Source of the DNA: Hymenobacter tibetensis
GTDB taxonomy: Bacteria > Bacteroidota > Bacteroidia > Cytophagales > Hymenobacteraceae
Direction: 5' to 3'
Length of the DNA: 64,000 nt
Assembly: GCF_022827545.1 (NCBI RefSeq)
Contig: NZ_CP094669.1
Coordinates: 2,880,001-2,944,000, forward strand
The notes beneath the pieces were generated by a model that saw only the letters and a program-made list of their open reading frames with translations, was not told the DNA's origin and made no database searches. Each line of letters opens with the position of its first letter. Position 1 is the stretch's first letter. This document shows positions 34,795-44,492 of this stretch, in pieces. The position numbers were made by a program, and so were the translations under genes.

Positions 34795-35760
34795 CTAGTC
34801 GTTGAATACGGGGATGTACGTAGCCTGGAAGTTGTTGCCGGCTTGGTTGTAGGCCGTGGACAGCTTCTGGTTCTGTGTGTTATAGAGGTTGATAAAGCCG
34901 TTGAACTTGTCGGCGTCGGCTTTCGTGAAGCTGTCTTTGCGCTCCAGCAGCACCTTCATTTGGGTAGCTTGGTTGGCCGCAAAAGCCGCGTAGAATTTCA
35001 CTAGGTTGCGGGCCGCGTCGCGGTAGTGGGCGTCTTTGCCCCGGAAGGGCGTAATAGCGCTCAAGCTTGCTACCGCCTTGTTGGTGTCTTCAATTAGCTG
35101 CAACCGAGCCTGTTCGAACGCTACTACATTCTGCGAACTTAAGGCATCGGTAAGGCGGGCATTGGCCTTTTCCACCAGAAACTGCGCCAGATACACTTTG
35201 TGCTGGTAGCTGTTCACCTCCGCCACCTGCCGCATGTAGTTGGCGAGGCGCTTGCCTTCCGGGTCTTCCGAAATAGTCATTTTGTGGCGCCGGGCAAACC
35301 GGTTTTGCGCAGCATCCACGCTGTCGTTGACCACTTGGAGCTTGGCTTCCGCAATTTCCTGAAGCTGGAAGTACTGCTCCATATTTTCGATGGTTGCCGT
35401 GCGGGTAGCAGCCATCAAGTCCACCGCCTTGTAGTCCTCGGAGTACACTTTCAACAACTGGTAGAAGGCCTCGGTGGTTTGCTCCTTGAAGCCTTTGTCG
35501 TCCTCGAAAGCGGGCATCTTGGCTACTTTATTCAGCGAAGCCTCGGTTTGCTTGATTAGGTCGAGGCGCTTGGCGTCGATTTTCTTCTCGTTGTCGGAGT
35601 GGGCTGATTTGCTGATGTAGCGCAGGTTCTTCTTCAGCATGGCCCGCTGTTCGGCCACAATAGCATTGTTGTAAGCGCCGGGGTCGGTGAACACCTGGGC
35701 GGAGGCAGAGAGGGATAAGCCGGCCGCTAACACCGCCGTAGCAAGAGTAAAAAAACGCAT
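34795..35760 (-). CDS. Secreted helical protein of unknown function
   Basis: A 321-residue protein with a signal peptide (MRFFTLATAVLAAGLSLSASAQ). The mature part is almost entirely alpha-helical, with many Lys/Glu/Gln, like a four-helix or DUF3829-type bundle ('LIEDTNKAVASLSAITPFRGKDAHYRDAARN'). I recall similar proteins in Bacteroidota and Leptospira but no function. It lies 21 bases downstream of the YwqK-TonB gene at 35782 on the same strand and probably shares its transcript. Confidence 0.75.
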   Translation of the reverse strand: MRFFTLATAVLAAGLSLSASAQVFTDPGAYNNAIVAEQRAMLKKNLRYISKSAHSDNEKKIDAKRLDLIKQTEASLNKVAKMPAFEDDKGFKEQTTEAFYQLLKVYSEDYKAVDLMAATRTATIENMEQYFQLQEIAEAKLQVVNDSVDAAQNRFARRHKMTISEDPEGKRLANYMRQVAEVNSYQHKVYLAQFLVEKANARLTDALSSQNVVAFEQARLQLIEDTNKAVASLSAITPFRGKDAHYRDAARNLVKFYAAFAANQATQMKVLLERKDSFTKADADKFNGFINLYNTQNQKLSTAYNQAGNNFQATYIPVFND

Positions 35761-35781
35761 AATGAAAAGAAAGAAGGGTAG

Positions 35782-36534
35782 TTAGTTGATTGAAAAAGTG
35801 ACGGGCAACGTGAACAATACATCCGTTACTTCCCCATCAAGCCGAGCGGGTTTCCAGCCTTTGAGGCTGTTCACTACCCGCAAGGCTTCCTGGTCGAGCA
35901 AGGGACTGACGCTTTTTCTGACGCAGGCATCCTGCACCACTCCCTTACTGCTCACCACAAAATCAATCAACACTTTCCCTTCTTCCTCGTTGCGTAGTGC
36001 CTCTTTGGGGTATTCGGTGTTGCTCTGGATGGCTCTGAGCAGAGTAAGCAGCCCACCCGGGTAGTCGGGAAACTGCAAATAATCAAAGTAGCCAACTGGT
36101 TTGCCATCCGGGGCAAAGCACTCGGCTTTCACTTGCTTGCCCTGTTGGTATTCTTCCCGGCGCCGTAGGGTGCCGTCAGGGTAATAGGTTAGGAGCTGGC
36201 CGTGCCGCTGGTTGTTGGCGTAGTGCTCCGTGGCCTGCACCCGCCCATTTTCAAACCAGCGGGTCTGGGTGCCGTGCAGTTCGTTTTTCCGCAACAGCAG
36301 ATACGGTATCTCCTCTTGTTTCTGCCCGCTGGCATAATACCGAACGATGGCCGCGGCCCCATCCGTACCGCGCACCGTATCGGTACGCGACTTCAGCCCA
36401 TTGCCAAAATCAATGTCACTATGGTTGCCGGGCTGTGCTTTGAAATACGCAGTAATAGATTGGGCATTGGCTGCCGGTACTGGCACAAGCACCTCGCCGG
36501 CCAGTATATATAAAAGCAGGAAATATCTGTTCAC
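35782..36534 (-). CDS. YwqK-repeat protein with TonB C-terminal domain
   Basis: A 250-residue exported protein. It has a signal peptide (hydrophobic run about residues 3-23) and MORN-like repeats of the YwqK type at about 75-150 ('GTQTRWFENGRVQATEHYANNQRHGQLLTYYPDG'). A TonB C-terminal domain covers the last 85 residues ('YPKEALRNEEEGKVLIDFVV', 'VVNSLKGWKPARLDGE'). It lacks the N-terminal membrane anchor and Pro-rich linker of real TonB, so it is likely a periplasmic or surface protein using the fold. It is paralogous to the gene at 38968. Confidence 0.85.
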   Translation of the reverse strand: MNRYFLLLYILAGEVLVPVPAANAQSITAYFKAQPGNHSDIDFGNGLKSRTDTVRGTDGAAAIVRYYASGQKQEEIPYLLLRKNELHGTQTRWFENGRVQATEHYANNQRHGQLLTYYPDGTLRRREEYQQGKQVKAECFAPDGKPVGYFDYLQFPDYPGGLLTLLRAIQSNTEYPKEALRNEEEGKVLIDFVVSSKGVVQDACVRKSVSPLLDQEALRVVNSLKGWKPARLDGEVTDVLFTLPVTFSIN

Positions 36535-36937
36535 ACAATTGCTTATTACGCTACCATATTTAAAGCAAATGTAATGGACAATTTATATAATATCTGAATA
36601 TTTAACTATTTTATTTCCTCCTCTAAAGTCAAGAGCGCCGTCTAAACCGCAGAGCACGTATTCTTTATTAATGAGATGATTTACAAATATTTAACCATTT
36701 CACTCACTAGTGCTGACGTATTGCGCCGCACCGTTCTTCCAACCGGTATAAGCTGTTGGCTAAGCTCAAAATGCCCTCCTTACTAGCTTCTCGTCCTTAC
36801 TGACAACGGCTCTTACGCTGCGTACATTCTTGCCGCCAACCGCGGCCCACAACACCTGCTTTCTAGATCAGACATGATATGCCATACAAATACTATGAAA
36901 ACTATATATTCACTGAAGTCATTATTTAACTTGCTGC
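36535..36937. other. AT-rich divergent intergenic region
   Basis: Between the divergent YwqK-TonB and DUF885 genes. It is AT-rich at 36540-36720 and near 36890-36935, consistent with two promoters. No gene, hairpin or repeat of note was found. Confidence 0.5.
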
Positions 36938-38752
36938 ATGAAAAAAATTATTCTTCGTACGCTGGCTGTTATCGTGCTGGTAGTGGCTGTATTAGTTATC
37001 AATACCATCTGGTTTAAGCCATTTTTCATTCGGGCGTTTTACGAGCGGATATTCGCGGAATTCGCTTTCGATTCGCCGGAGATACTTTCCCGGCTGCGGC
37101 TGGTGGAAGGCCTGGGCATCCAGGGCCACAACCGCAAGCTCGACGACGCCTCGGAGGCCGAGGCCGCCCGGCAAGTAGCGAAGCTGCACGACATCCAGAA
37201 AATGCTGCACAGCTACGACACCACCGGCATGCGCGGGCAAGACCGGCTTAATTACCAAGTGCTTGACTGGTACATAGCTAAAGAGGTAGCCGGGGCAACC
37301 TTCCGTTACGACAATTACCCGGTCAACCAGATGTTTGGCGTGCAGAACGACTTTCCCGCCTTTATGGCCAGTGTGCACCAAGTGCACAACCGCCGCGACG
37401 CCGACTACTACAACGAGCGCCTAGCAGCCGTGCGCGTCAAGTTTGCGCAGGTGCTGGAAGGGTTGAAAATTCGGGAGCAGCACGGCGTAGTGCCTCCCAC
37501 GTTTGTTGTTGACAAGGTGTTGGCTGAAATGGCAGGTTTGGTGGCGCAGCAGCCTGAGCAAAGCATCCTTTACACCTCCCTGGTTGAGAAGCTGAAGAAA
37601 GTTAAAGACCTGGATGCCACCGAGCAGGCTGAAATACTGGCCGAAACCAAGCGGCAGATAACCGGCAACGTGTATCCAGCCTATCGGGACCTGATAGCCT
37701 ACTTTACGGCCCTGCGCCCCCGCTCGACCACCGACGCGGGCGTGTGGAAATTTCCTGACGGCAAGGCGTATTATGCCTACTGCCTCAAGCAATACACCAC
37801 TACCAACCTCACCGCCGCTCAGATTCATGCCCTGGGAGTAAGCGAAGTGGCCCGCATTACGGCCGAGATGCACGCTATTTTGCAAGCTGAAAAAGTAGCG
37901 GGCGCCGACAGTGTGGGCGCTACCATGGTCCGGCTCGGCGAGGAACCCCGCTTCCTATACCCTGATACCGACAGCGGCCGCACCCAGATCCTAGCCGATT
38001 ACCGGCGCATTCTTACCGAAGTAGACAAAGGCTTGAGCGGCGCGTTCCGCATCCGGCCCAAGGCCAAGCTGGAAGTGGATCGGGTACCCAAGTTCAAAGA
38101 AAAAACGTCGCCGGGCGCGTACTATGAGTTTGCCGCCCTCGATGGCTCGCGGCCGGGCATATTCTACGCCAGCCTCTACGACGTGAAGGCAACCCCCAAG
38201 TTTGGCATGCGCACCCTGGCCTACCACGAAGGCATCCCAGGCCACCATTTCCAGATTGGAATTGCGCAGGAGCTACAGGGCCTGCCTACCTTCCGCACCG
38301 TGATACCCTTCCCAACCTACGGGGAAGGCTGGGCGTTGTACGCCGAGCGGCTGGCCTCAGAGCTAGGATTCGAAAAAGACCCGTATGACAACCTAGGCCG
38401 GCTCCGGGCCGAACTGTTCCGGGCCGTCCGCCTTGTGGTGGACACCGGCATTCATGACCAGCGCTGGACCCGTGAGCAGGCTATCAACTATATGCACCGC
38501 ACCACCGGCATGGCCTTATCCGACGTTACGGCCGAAGTGGAGCGCTACATCGTAATGCCTGGCCAGGCCTGTTCCTACAAAGTGGGCATGCTCAAAATCC
38601 TGGAGTTACGGGCGCGGGCACAACAGACTCTGGGGCCAAAATTCGACCTGCGTGATTTCCATGATGTCGTGCTAAAGAACGGCGCCCTACCGCTGGAAGT
38701 GCTAGAGCAAGTAGTCAACGAGTACATTGCAACCAAGAAAACGGCGGCCTAG
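36938..38752 (+). CDS. DUF885 family metallopeptidase-like protein
   Basis: A 604-residue protein with one N-terminal membrane anchor or uncleaved signal (residues 5-25). The rest is the DUF885 domain, a predicted zinc metallopeptidase. The HExxxGHH motif is present at residues 430-436 (YHEGIPGHH), followed by 'TYGEGWALYAERLASELGF' with the third zinc-ligand Glu region. 'PGQACSYKVGMLKILELRARA' is the family C-terminal signature. It likely acts on peptides in the periplasm. It is flanked by two paralogous YwqK-TonB genes on the opposite strand. Confidence 0.92.
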   Translation: MKKIILRTLAVIVLVVAVLVINTIWFKPFFIRAFYERIFAEFAFDSPEILSRLRLVEGLGIQGHNRKLDDASEAEAARQVAKLHDIQKMLHSYDTTGMRGQDRLNYQVLDWYIAKEVAGATFRYDNYPVNQMFGVQNDFPAFMASVHQVHNRRDADYYNERLAAVRVKFAQVLEGLKIREQHGVVPPTFVVDKVLAEMAGLVAQQPEQSILYTSLVEKLKKVKDLDATEQAEILAETKRQITGNVYPAYRDLIAYFTALRPRSTTDAGVWKFPDGKAYYAYCLKQYTTTNLTAAQIHALGVSEVARITAEMHAILQAEKVAGADSVGATMVRLGEEPRFLYPDTDSGRTQILADYRRILTEVDKGLSGAFRIRPKAKLEVDRVPKFKEKTSPGAYYEFAALDGSRPGIFYASLYDVKATPKFGMRTLAYHEGIPGHHFQIGIAQELQGLPTFRTVIPFPTYGEGWALYAERLASELGFEKDPYDNLGRLRAELFRAVRLVVDTGIHDQRWTREQAINYMHRTTGMALSDVTAEVERYIVMPGQACSYKVGMLKILELRARAQQTLGPKFDLRDFHDVVLKNGALPLEVLEQVVNEYIATKKTAA

Positions 38753-38811
38753 CTTTCGCAGGCACAGCATCAACTTAGCTTGTATTTAACATAGCTATTC
38801 AAGCGTGGTAA

Positions 38812-38873
38812 CGTGCAAACATACAGGGGCCCGGCTATGCCAAGTGCAGCCGGGCCCCCTTTATGTTTGCACG
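38812..38873. terminator. Strong bidirectional terminator
   Basis: Outer arms CGTGCAAACATA / TATGTTTGCACG and inner arms GGGGCCCGGCT / AGCCGGGCCCC form one long hairpin between the converging DUF885 and YwqK-TonB genes. Confidence 0.9.
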
Positions 38874-38967
38874 CCCTTGCTTCTAGATTTGTGCTGTTTT
38901 TGTGCATGGCACTAGCGACACTTTATGCATGCAGATCCAGCTAATAAAGTTGCTTGATAAGCAAGGT

Positions 38968-39729
38968 TTACTGTATGGCAAAATCAATAGGGACTCTAAA
39001 GGAAACAGAAACAGCTTCCCCATCCTGAGTAGCTGGCGTGAGTTTTTTGAGGTTTTGCACAACACGAATTGCTTCGGCATCCGTCGAGGGAGTCAGGCTT
39101 TTAGCAACGCTCACATTTTTGACGTAGCCGTCTCTTCCAACCACGAAGCTGATAATAACCTGCCCTTGAATTTCGCTTCTTAGAGCGTCATCGGGGTATA
39201 CTAAATTTATACTTAAATCTCTTAATAGACCTTCTATGCCGCCTTTGTACACAGGCATACACTCGTAAGGGGTATGCTTAACTAATTTTCCATCGAGTCC
39301 AAAACACTGGCCTTTTGTAAATGTATCGTGTGCGTAAAAATCACGTCGTTTAAGTTTGCCGTTGGCATAATAAACCAGCAGCTCGCCCTGTCGTTTGCCG
39401 TTCACATACTTTTCTCGCGCGTGGACCTTACCGTTTTCATACCAAGAAACCACCTCACCATGTCGGACTTGTTTCTTGACATCCATATACAGCACTGATT
39501 GACGTGGTTTACCCGATGGATAAAACAACGTTTCTGTGCCGTTCAGGCTATCCAAGTATACTGTTTCTACTTTGTAGCAAGCATTTTCTGCCGAGCTAAG
39601 CTTGGCATCATTTGCATCATAGTAGTCAACAACCGTGGCTGGAACAACTGCACCAGACTCAGCCTGCGCGTAGGCTGAGTCTGGGAGCTGCAAACAAAAT
39701 AAGATAAGAAGCAAACACCAAGCTCTCAT
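38968..39729 (-). CDS. YwqK-repeat protein with TonB C-terminal domain
   Basis: A 253-residue exported protein paralogous to the one at 35782. It has a signal peptide (MRAWCLLLILFCLQLPDSAYA), MORN-like YwqK repeats at about 75-155 ('GEVVSWYENGKVHAREKYVNGKRQGELLVYYANGK') and a C-terminal TonB domain ('YPDDALRSEIQGQVIISFVV', 'VVQNLKKLTPATQDGE'). Its sequence is more AT-rich than its paralogue. It lies 27 bases downstream of alaS on the same strand, so it may be co-transcribed with it. Confidence 0.85.
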   Translation of the reverse strand: MRAWCLLLILFCLQLPDSAYAQAESGAVVPATVVDYYDANDAKLSSAENACYKVETVYLDSLNGTETLFYPSGKPRQSVLYMDVKKQVRHGEVVSWYENGKVHAREKYVNGKRQGELLVYYANGKLKRRDFYAHDTFTKGQCFGLDGKLVKHTPYECMPVYKGGIEGLLRDLSINLVYPDDALRSEIQGQVIISFVVGRDGYVKNVSVAKSLTPSTDAEAIRVVQNLKKLTPATQDGEAVSVSFRVPIDFAIQ

Positions 39730-39756
39730 AAAGCTCTTACTGCTGGCAAATAGAGG

Positions 39757-42438
39757 TTATAACGACTTTGCTACCAGTTCCTCAGCCTTGCCAATGGCCG
39801 CACCTAAACCGGCCGCATTCTTGCCGCCGGCCGTAGCGAAGAACGGCTGTCCGCCGCCACCGCCCTGGATTTCTTTGGCCAGTTCCCGTACCAGCGTTGA
39901 TGCATTCAGCTTCCCGCCTTTGGCTAGCTCATCATCCAGCATTACAGCCAATTGAGGCTTGCCGTCGATTTCGGCTCCGAGCACGGCTACCAGGTTAGGA
40001 ACAGCCTGACGCAGGTTGAAGGCCAGAGTTTTAAGGCCATCGGCCGACGTTACCTGCACTTGAGCCGCCAGGAAATTTACGCCGCCAAGGGGTTTCACCT
40101 GACCCACTAGCTGCTCTTTCTGTTGGTTGATGCTTTGCTGCGCGAATTGCTCGATTTGCTTGCGCAAACCGGCGGTTTCCTCACTCAGCTTCTCGATGCT
40201 GGTTAGCAGTTGCTGGGGGTTGCCGAGCGCCTCACGCACCTGGGCCAGCAGGTCGAGTTGCTGGTTCACGTAGCTCTCGGCAGCTTCAGCGGTTACGGCC
40301 TCGATGCGGCGCACACCGGCGCCCACAGCACTTTCCGCCGTGATTTTGAAGTAGCCGATGTCGCCGGTGGTGCGCACGTGGGTGCCGCCGCACAGCTCCA
40401 CCGAGAAGTCACGATCGAAGGTGATGACGCGCACGAACTCGCCGTACTTCTCACCAAATAGCGCCGTAGCGCCCAGGTTTTTAGCCTCGGCAATGGGCAC
40501 GTTGCGGCGCTCATCGAGCGTAATTTGCTGGCGGATTTTCTCGTTGACGATGGTTTCCACCTGCCGCAGCTGGTCGTCGGTGACTTTGGTGAAGTGCGAG
40601 AAGTCGAAGCGCAGCAGCTTCTCGTTTACGAGCGAGCCTTTCTGCGCTACGTGGGTGCCTACTACATCGCGCAGAGCAGCTTGCAGCAAGTGCGTGGCCG
40701 TGTGGTTGCGCTGAATTTGGGCGCGGCGGGCGTGGTCGTAGCGGGCCGTAAATTCGGCGTCCATATCCTGCGGCAACTCCAGCAGCGTGTGTACGATGAG
40801 GTCGTTTTCCTTCTTGGTATCCAGCACGCGGACCTTGCTCAGCGGCGACTCCAGGTAGCCCGTGTCGCCAATCTGGCCGCCCTGCTCGGCATAGAACGGG
40901 GTCTGGTCGAGCACCACTTGGTACTCGGTTTTGCCTTTGCGGTCGGTGCGGCGGTAGCGCAGGATGCGGGCCGGGGCCTCGTCCTGGTCGTAGCCCACGA
41001 AAGCCGGCTGCTCCTCTGACTCCTTCACAATGGTCCAGTCGCTCTGCTCGGCCTCCTGGGCGTTGCGGCTGCGGTTTTTCTGGGCTTCCAGCTCCACCTT
41101 AAAGCCTTCCTCATCTATCGTCAAGCCTTTTTCGCGGGCAATGAGGGCGGTGAGGTCCAGCGGGAAACCGAAAGTATCGGAGAGTTCGAAGGCGGTTTTG
41201 CCGTCGATGCGGTTGCCGTTAGCCTTAGCAGTTTCTTCGAGGGCATCGAGCCGGCGCAAACCGGTTTCCAGCGTTTTCAGGAACGCAATTTCCTCTTCTT
41301 CAATCACGCGCTGCACGAATTGCTGCTGCGCTTTCAACTCGGGGAAGATGTTGCGCATCTGGTCGGCCAGCACGGGCACCAGCTTATACAGGAAGGGCTG
41401 CTTCTGGTTCAGCGACGAGAAGGCATAGCGCACTGCCCGGCGCAGGATGCGACGGATAACGTAGCCAGCCTTCACGTTACTCGGCAGCTGACCATCGGCA
41501 ATGGTGAAGCTGATCGTCCGGATGTGGTCGGCAATAACGCGGATGGCAATGTCCGTTTTCTCGTTTTCGGTAGTAGGCTGGTCATTCACCGTGGCCGGCG
41601 AGGTGCCGTGGTATTCCAGGCCCACTTCCTTGGCAATGAACTGGATAAGCGGCTGGAATACGTCGGTGTCGTAGTTGGACTTCACGCCCGACACGGCCAT
41701 CATCAACCGCTCAAAGCCCATGCCGGTATCCACGTTCTGCTGCGGCAGCTTCAACAGCGACTTGTCGGCGCGGCGCTCGAACTCCATGAACACGTTGTTC
41801 CAGATTTCCACCACTTGCGGGTGGTCGGCATTTACCAGTTCCCGGCCCGACTTGGCGGTTACTTCGCTTTCGTCGCGTAGGTCAATGTGGATTTCGGTGC
41901 AGGGGCCGCACGGACCCGTGTCGCCCATTTCCCAGAAGTTGTCCTTCTTGTTGCCGGGCAGGATGCGCTCCTCGGCCACGTACTGGCGCCACAGGTCCTG
42001 GGTTTCAGTATCAGGACCCAAACCGTCGCCTTGGTCGCCCTCGAAATAGGTGACGTAGAGCCGGTCTTTGGGCAGTTTGAACACGTCGGTGAGCAGTTCC
42101 CAGGCCCAGGCAATGGCGTCCTTCTTGAAGTAGTCACCAAACGACCAGTTGCCGAGCATCTCGAACATGGTGTGGTGGTAGGTGTCGTAGCCTACTTCTT
42201 CCAGGTCGTTGTGCTTGCCCGACACGCGCAGGCACTTCTGCGTATCAGCAATGCGCTTGAAGGGGGCAGGTTTGTTGCCGAGAAAGTAATCCTTGAACGG
42301 GGCCATGCCCGAGTTGATGAACAGCAGCGTCGGGTCGTCCTTCACCACAATGGGGGCCGAGGGCACGATGTGGTGGCCTTTGGAAGCAAAGAAATCCAGG
42401 AATTGCTGGCGAACGTGACTAGCGGTGGGCAGTGACAT
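39757..42438 (-). CDS. alaS: Alanyl-tRNA synthetase
   Basis: It charges tRNA(Ala) and edits mischarged Ser/Gly. The start at ATG 42438 (MSLPTASHVRQQFLDFF) gives 893 residues; a second ATG 15 bases upstream is possible. Class II catalytic motifs are near the N-terminus ('LLFINSGMAPFKDYFLG', 'HHTMFEMLGNWSFGDYFK'). The editing domain has RNHTATHLL and 'CGGTHVRTTGDIGYFKI' (zinc-binding H, H, C, H). The C-Ala domain ends with 'GGGGGQPFFATAGGKN'. All functional residues look intact. Confidence 0.97.
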   Translation of the reverse strand: MSLPTASHVRQQFLDFFASKGHHIVPSAPIVVKDDPTLLFINSGMAPFKDYFLGNKPAPFKRIADTQKCLRVSGKHNDLEEVGYDTYHHTMFEMLGNWSFGDYFKKDAIAWAWELLTDVFKLPKDRLYVTYFEGDQGDGLGPDTETQDLWRQYVAEERILPGNKKDNFWEMGDTGPCGPCTEIHIDLRDESEVTAKSGRELVNADHPQVVEIWNNVFMEFERRADKSLLKLPQQNVDTGMGFERLMMAVSGVKSNYDTDVFQPLIQFIAKEVGLEYHGTSPATVNDQPTTENEKTDIAIRVIADHIRTISFTIADGQLPSNVKAGYVIRRILRRAVRYAFSSLNQKQPFLYKLVPVLADQMRNIFPELKAQQQFVQRVIEEEEIAFLKTLETGLRRLDALEETAKANGNRIDGKTAFELSDTFGFPLDLTALIAREKGLTIDEEGFKVELEAQKNRSRNAQEAEQSDWTIVKESEEQPAFVGYDQDEAPARILRYRRTDRKGKTEYQVVLDQTPFYAEQGGQIGDTGYLESPLSKVRVLDTKKENDLIVHTLLELPQDMDAEFTARYDHARRAQIQRNHTATHLLQAALRDVVGTHVAQKGSLVNEKLLRFDFSHFTKVTDDQLRQVETIVNEKIRQQITLDERRNVPIAEAKNLGATALFGEKYGEFVRVITFDRDFSVELCGGTHVRTTGDIGYFKITAESAVGAGVRRIEAVTAEAAESYVNQQLDLLAQVREALGNPQQLLTSIEKLSEETAGLRKQIEQFAQQSINQQKEQLVGQVKPLGGVNFLAAQVQVTSADGLKTLAFNLRQAVPNLVAVLGAEIDGKPQLAVMLDDELAKGGKLNASTLVRELAKEIQGGGGGQPFFATAGGKNAAGLGAAIGKAEELVAKSL

Positions 42439-42691
42439 AGGGTCTGGCGCCAAGCTCTAGCTTGGCTGGTCGTTGGCTTCGATGGAACATAGCCGCCGTA
42501 ACTTGGCAGCGGCCGGTATTTTGGCTACTTTTCGCAATGAAAGGTACTAGCGCCGACGGCAAAGGTAGCCCATCTTAGAGAAGTGAGAAACTAGAAATAA
42601 GAGCCAAGATATCCGGCCCCTTTTTCAACTGCCGCCTTATCCTTTACACTCTTCTCTACGCTCTTACTTCTTACCTCTCACTTCTATCAAC

Positions 42692-43051
42692 ATGCCCTAC
42701 AAAGAGCGCGACATCGAGAAGCAATATTTCACCATCGGCGAAGTGGCCGCGCAGTTCAATGTAGCACCGTCGCTGATTCGCTTCTGGGAAACCGAGTTCG
42801 AGGAGCTGCGCCCGCGCAAAAGCAAGAAGGGCAACCGCCTTTACACGCCCCAGGATATCGATATTTTCCGCACCATCTATCACCTCGTGAAAGAGCGCGG
42901 CTATACCATCCCCGGTGCCCGCGAGATGATCAAGCAGAAAGGCCCGCAGCTCAAAGAGAAAATCGACGTGATTCAGAGCCTGGAAAAAGTGCGCAAGTTC
43001 TTGACTACGATGAAGAAGGAGCTGGACACGATTGGCAAGACGCAGGAGTAG
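42692..43051 (+). CDS. MerR family transcriptional regulator
   Basis: A 119-residue DNA-binding protein with an N-terminal MerR winged helix ('YFTIGEVAAQFNVAPSLIRFWETEFEELRPRKS', then 'LYTPQDIDIFRTIYHLV') and a helical dimerisation tail. It lacks a C-terminal ligand domain and the cysteines of metal sensors. This short form is widespread in Bacteroidota; its targets are unknown. It is divergent from alaS. A repeat hairpin at 43069-43108 may terminate it. Confidence 0.92.
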   Translation: MPYKERDIEKQYFTIGEVAAQFNVAPSLIRFWETEFEELRPRKSKKGNRLYTPQDIDIFRTIYHLVKERGYTIPGAREMIKQKGPQLKEKIDVIQSLEKVRKFLTTMKKELDTIGKTQE

Positions 43052-43068
43052 CCCCTTATTACAAGTAG

Positions 43069-43108
43069 AAACTAGCTCTCCACCTCAGATGAGGAGGAGA
43101 GCTAGCTT
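43069..43108. repeat. Palindromic element after the MerR gene
   Basis: An imperfect inverted repeat: AAACTAGCTCTCC and GGAGAGCTAGCTTT around CTCAGATGAG. The centre and the CTAG-bearing ends resemble the longer palindromes at 57797-57933 and 63330-63502. It may double as a terminator for the MerR gene. Confidence 0.6.
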
Positions 43109-43162
43109 TAGCACCTTAATTAATAGTGAAAAGCAAAATGAATCACGTGTTAGAAGTGCTAT

Positions 43163-44287
43163 ATGGTTGATACGGATACTCTACTTTACGAAGTCGCGCT
43201 TACTTTATTTCCCAACATTGGGCCGCAGATGACGCGGCAGTTGATGAGCTACGGTGGCTCGGCCAAAAACGTGTTGCACCTGCCGCCGGGCAAATTGCGC
43301 AAGGTGCCGGGCGTGGGTCCTGCCACGGTGGCTATCCTAACCGGTGCCGACCGCACAGCCGCTTTGAACCAAGCCGAGAGCATCGTGCGAAAAGCGGAGA
43401 AAGACGGTGTGCAGCTACTGTTCTACACCAGCAAGCAGTTCCCGACGCGCCTCAAGCAGATTGCCGATGCCCCTGCCCTACTTTATTACCAAGGCACAGC
43501 CGACCTCAACCAAAAGAAAACAATAGCCTTGGTCGGCACTCGCAAAGCTACCGACTACGGTCGGGAGCAAACCGAACGGCTGGTGCAGGGCCTGGTCCAG
43601 CATCGGCCGCTGGTAGTAAGTGGGCTGGCTTACGGCATTGACATTGCGGCGCACCGGGCAGCCTTGCAGGAAGGGCTGGAAACGGTGGGCGTTATGGCTA
43701 CAGGCCTGGACGTTATCTACCCGGCAGTCCACCGCAAAACCGCCGAGAAGATGCTCACCCAGGGCGGCTTGCTTACCGAATTCCCCTTTGGCACCCAGCC
43801 CGACAAGTATAACTTCCCCGCTCGAAACAGAATTATAGCCGGCCTCTCCGACGGTACGGTGGTAGTGGAAGCCGCCCGGAAAGGCGGCGCGCTCATCACC
43901 GCCGACCTGGCAATGGGCTACGACCGGGACGTGCTGGCGGTACCTGGGCCCCTAGGCTCGGCCGCCTCGGAAGGTTGCCATGAGTTGATTAAGGCCAATA
44001 AAGCGGCCCTATACTCCGAGCCCAAGGACTTAGAGCAGCTACTCAACTGGGACGCAGCCTTGCATCTTAACGGCAAGTTCCAGTCCGCTCCCGCTTATTC
44101 GGCAGATGATTTTACGGCTGAAGAATTTGCGCTTGTAACTGTGCTGGTGGCAGTCAAGGAAATGCAGATGGACGAGTTAGCCTGGAAGTCGCAGCTTCCT
44201 ATTCACGCGGTGGCCTCGCTATTGCTGGGCCTGGAATTTCGGGGTGTAGTGCGGGCGCTGCCGGGCAAGGTGTTTTCTATAGCGTAA
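43163..44287 (+). CDS. dprA: DNA-processing protein DprA
   Basis: DprA protects incoming single-stranded DNA and loads RecA during natural transformation. The product has 374 residues. An N-terminal helix-hairpin-helix/SAM-like part ('RKVPGVGPATVAIL') precedes a Rossmann-like domain with 'VGTRKATDYGREQ', 'SGLAYGIDIAAHRAAL', 'GLDVIYPAVHRK' and 'GALITADLAMGYDRDVLAVPGPL'. A C-terminal winged-helix DprA_WH domain completes it. Other competence genes are not in the window. Confidence 0.95.
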   Translation: MVDTDTLLYEVALTLFPNIGPQMTRQLMSYGGSAKNVLHLPPGKLRKVPGVGPATVAILTGADRTAALNQAESIVRKAEKDGVQLLFYTSKQFPTRLKQIADAPALLYYQGTADLNQKKTIALVGTRKATDYGREQTERLVQGLVQHRPLVVSGLAYGIDIAAHRAALQEGLETVGVMATGLDVIYPAVHRKTAEKMLTQGGLLTEFPFGTQPDKYNFPARNRIIAGLSDGTVVVEAARKGGALITADLAMGYDRDVLAVPGPLGSAASEGCHELIKANKAALYSEPKDLEQLLNWDAALHLNGKFQSAPAYSADDFTAEEFALVTVLVAVKEMQMDELAWKSQLPIHAVASLLLGLEFRGVVRALPGKVFSIA

Positions 44288-44492
44288 GGGTGAGCCGCTT
44301 TGCAAGACGTTAAGCGCGGCTGCCTTACCTATACTATTCCGTACTGTACACACCTTATGCGGGGGTATGGTAGTGTGCTATCTGCCAGTACACTCCCCCT
44401 TCAACTGAAAATATTCCAGTAAAAAGAAGGATGTGCCAATGGGTTGGTTCTTCTTTGTGTTCACCACAGGCTTGTGGTCTACCAATTTCGCC

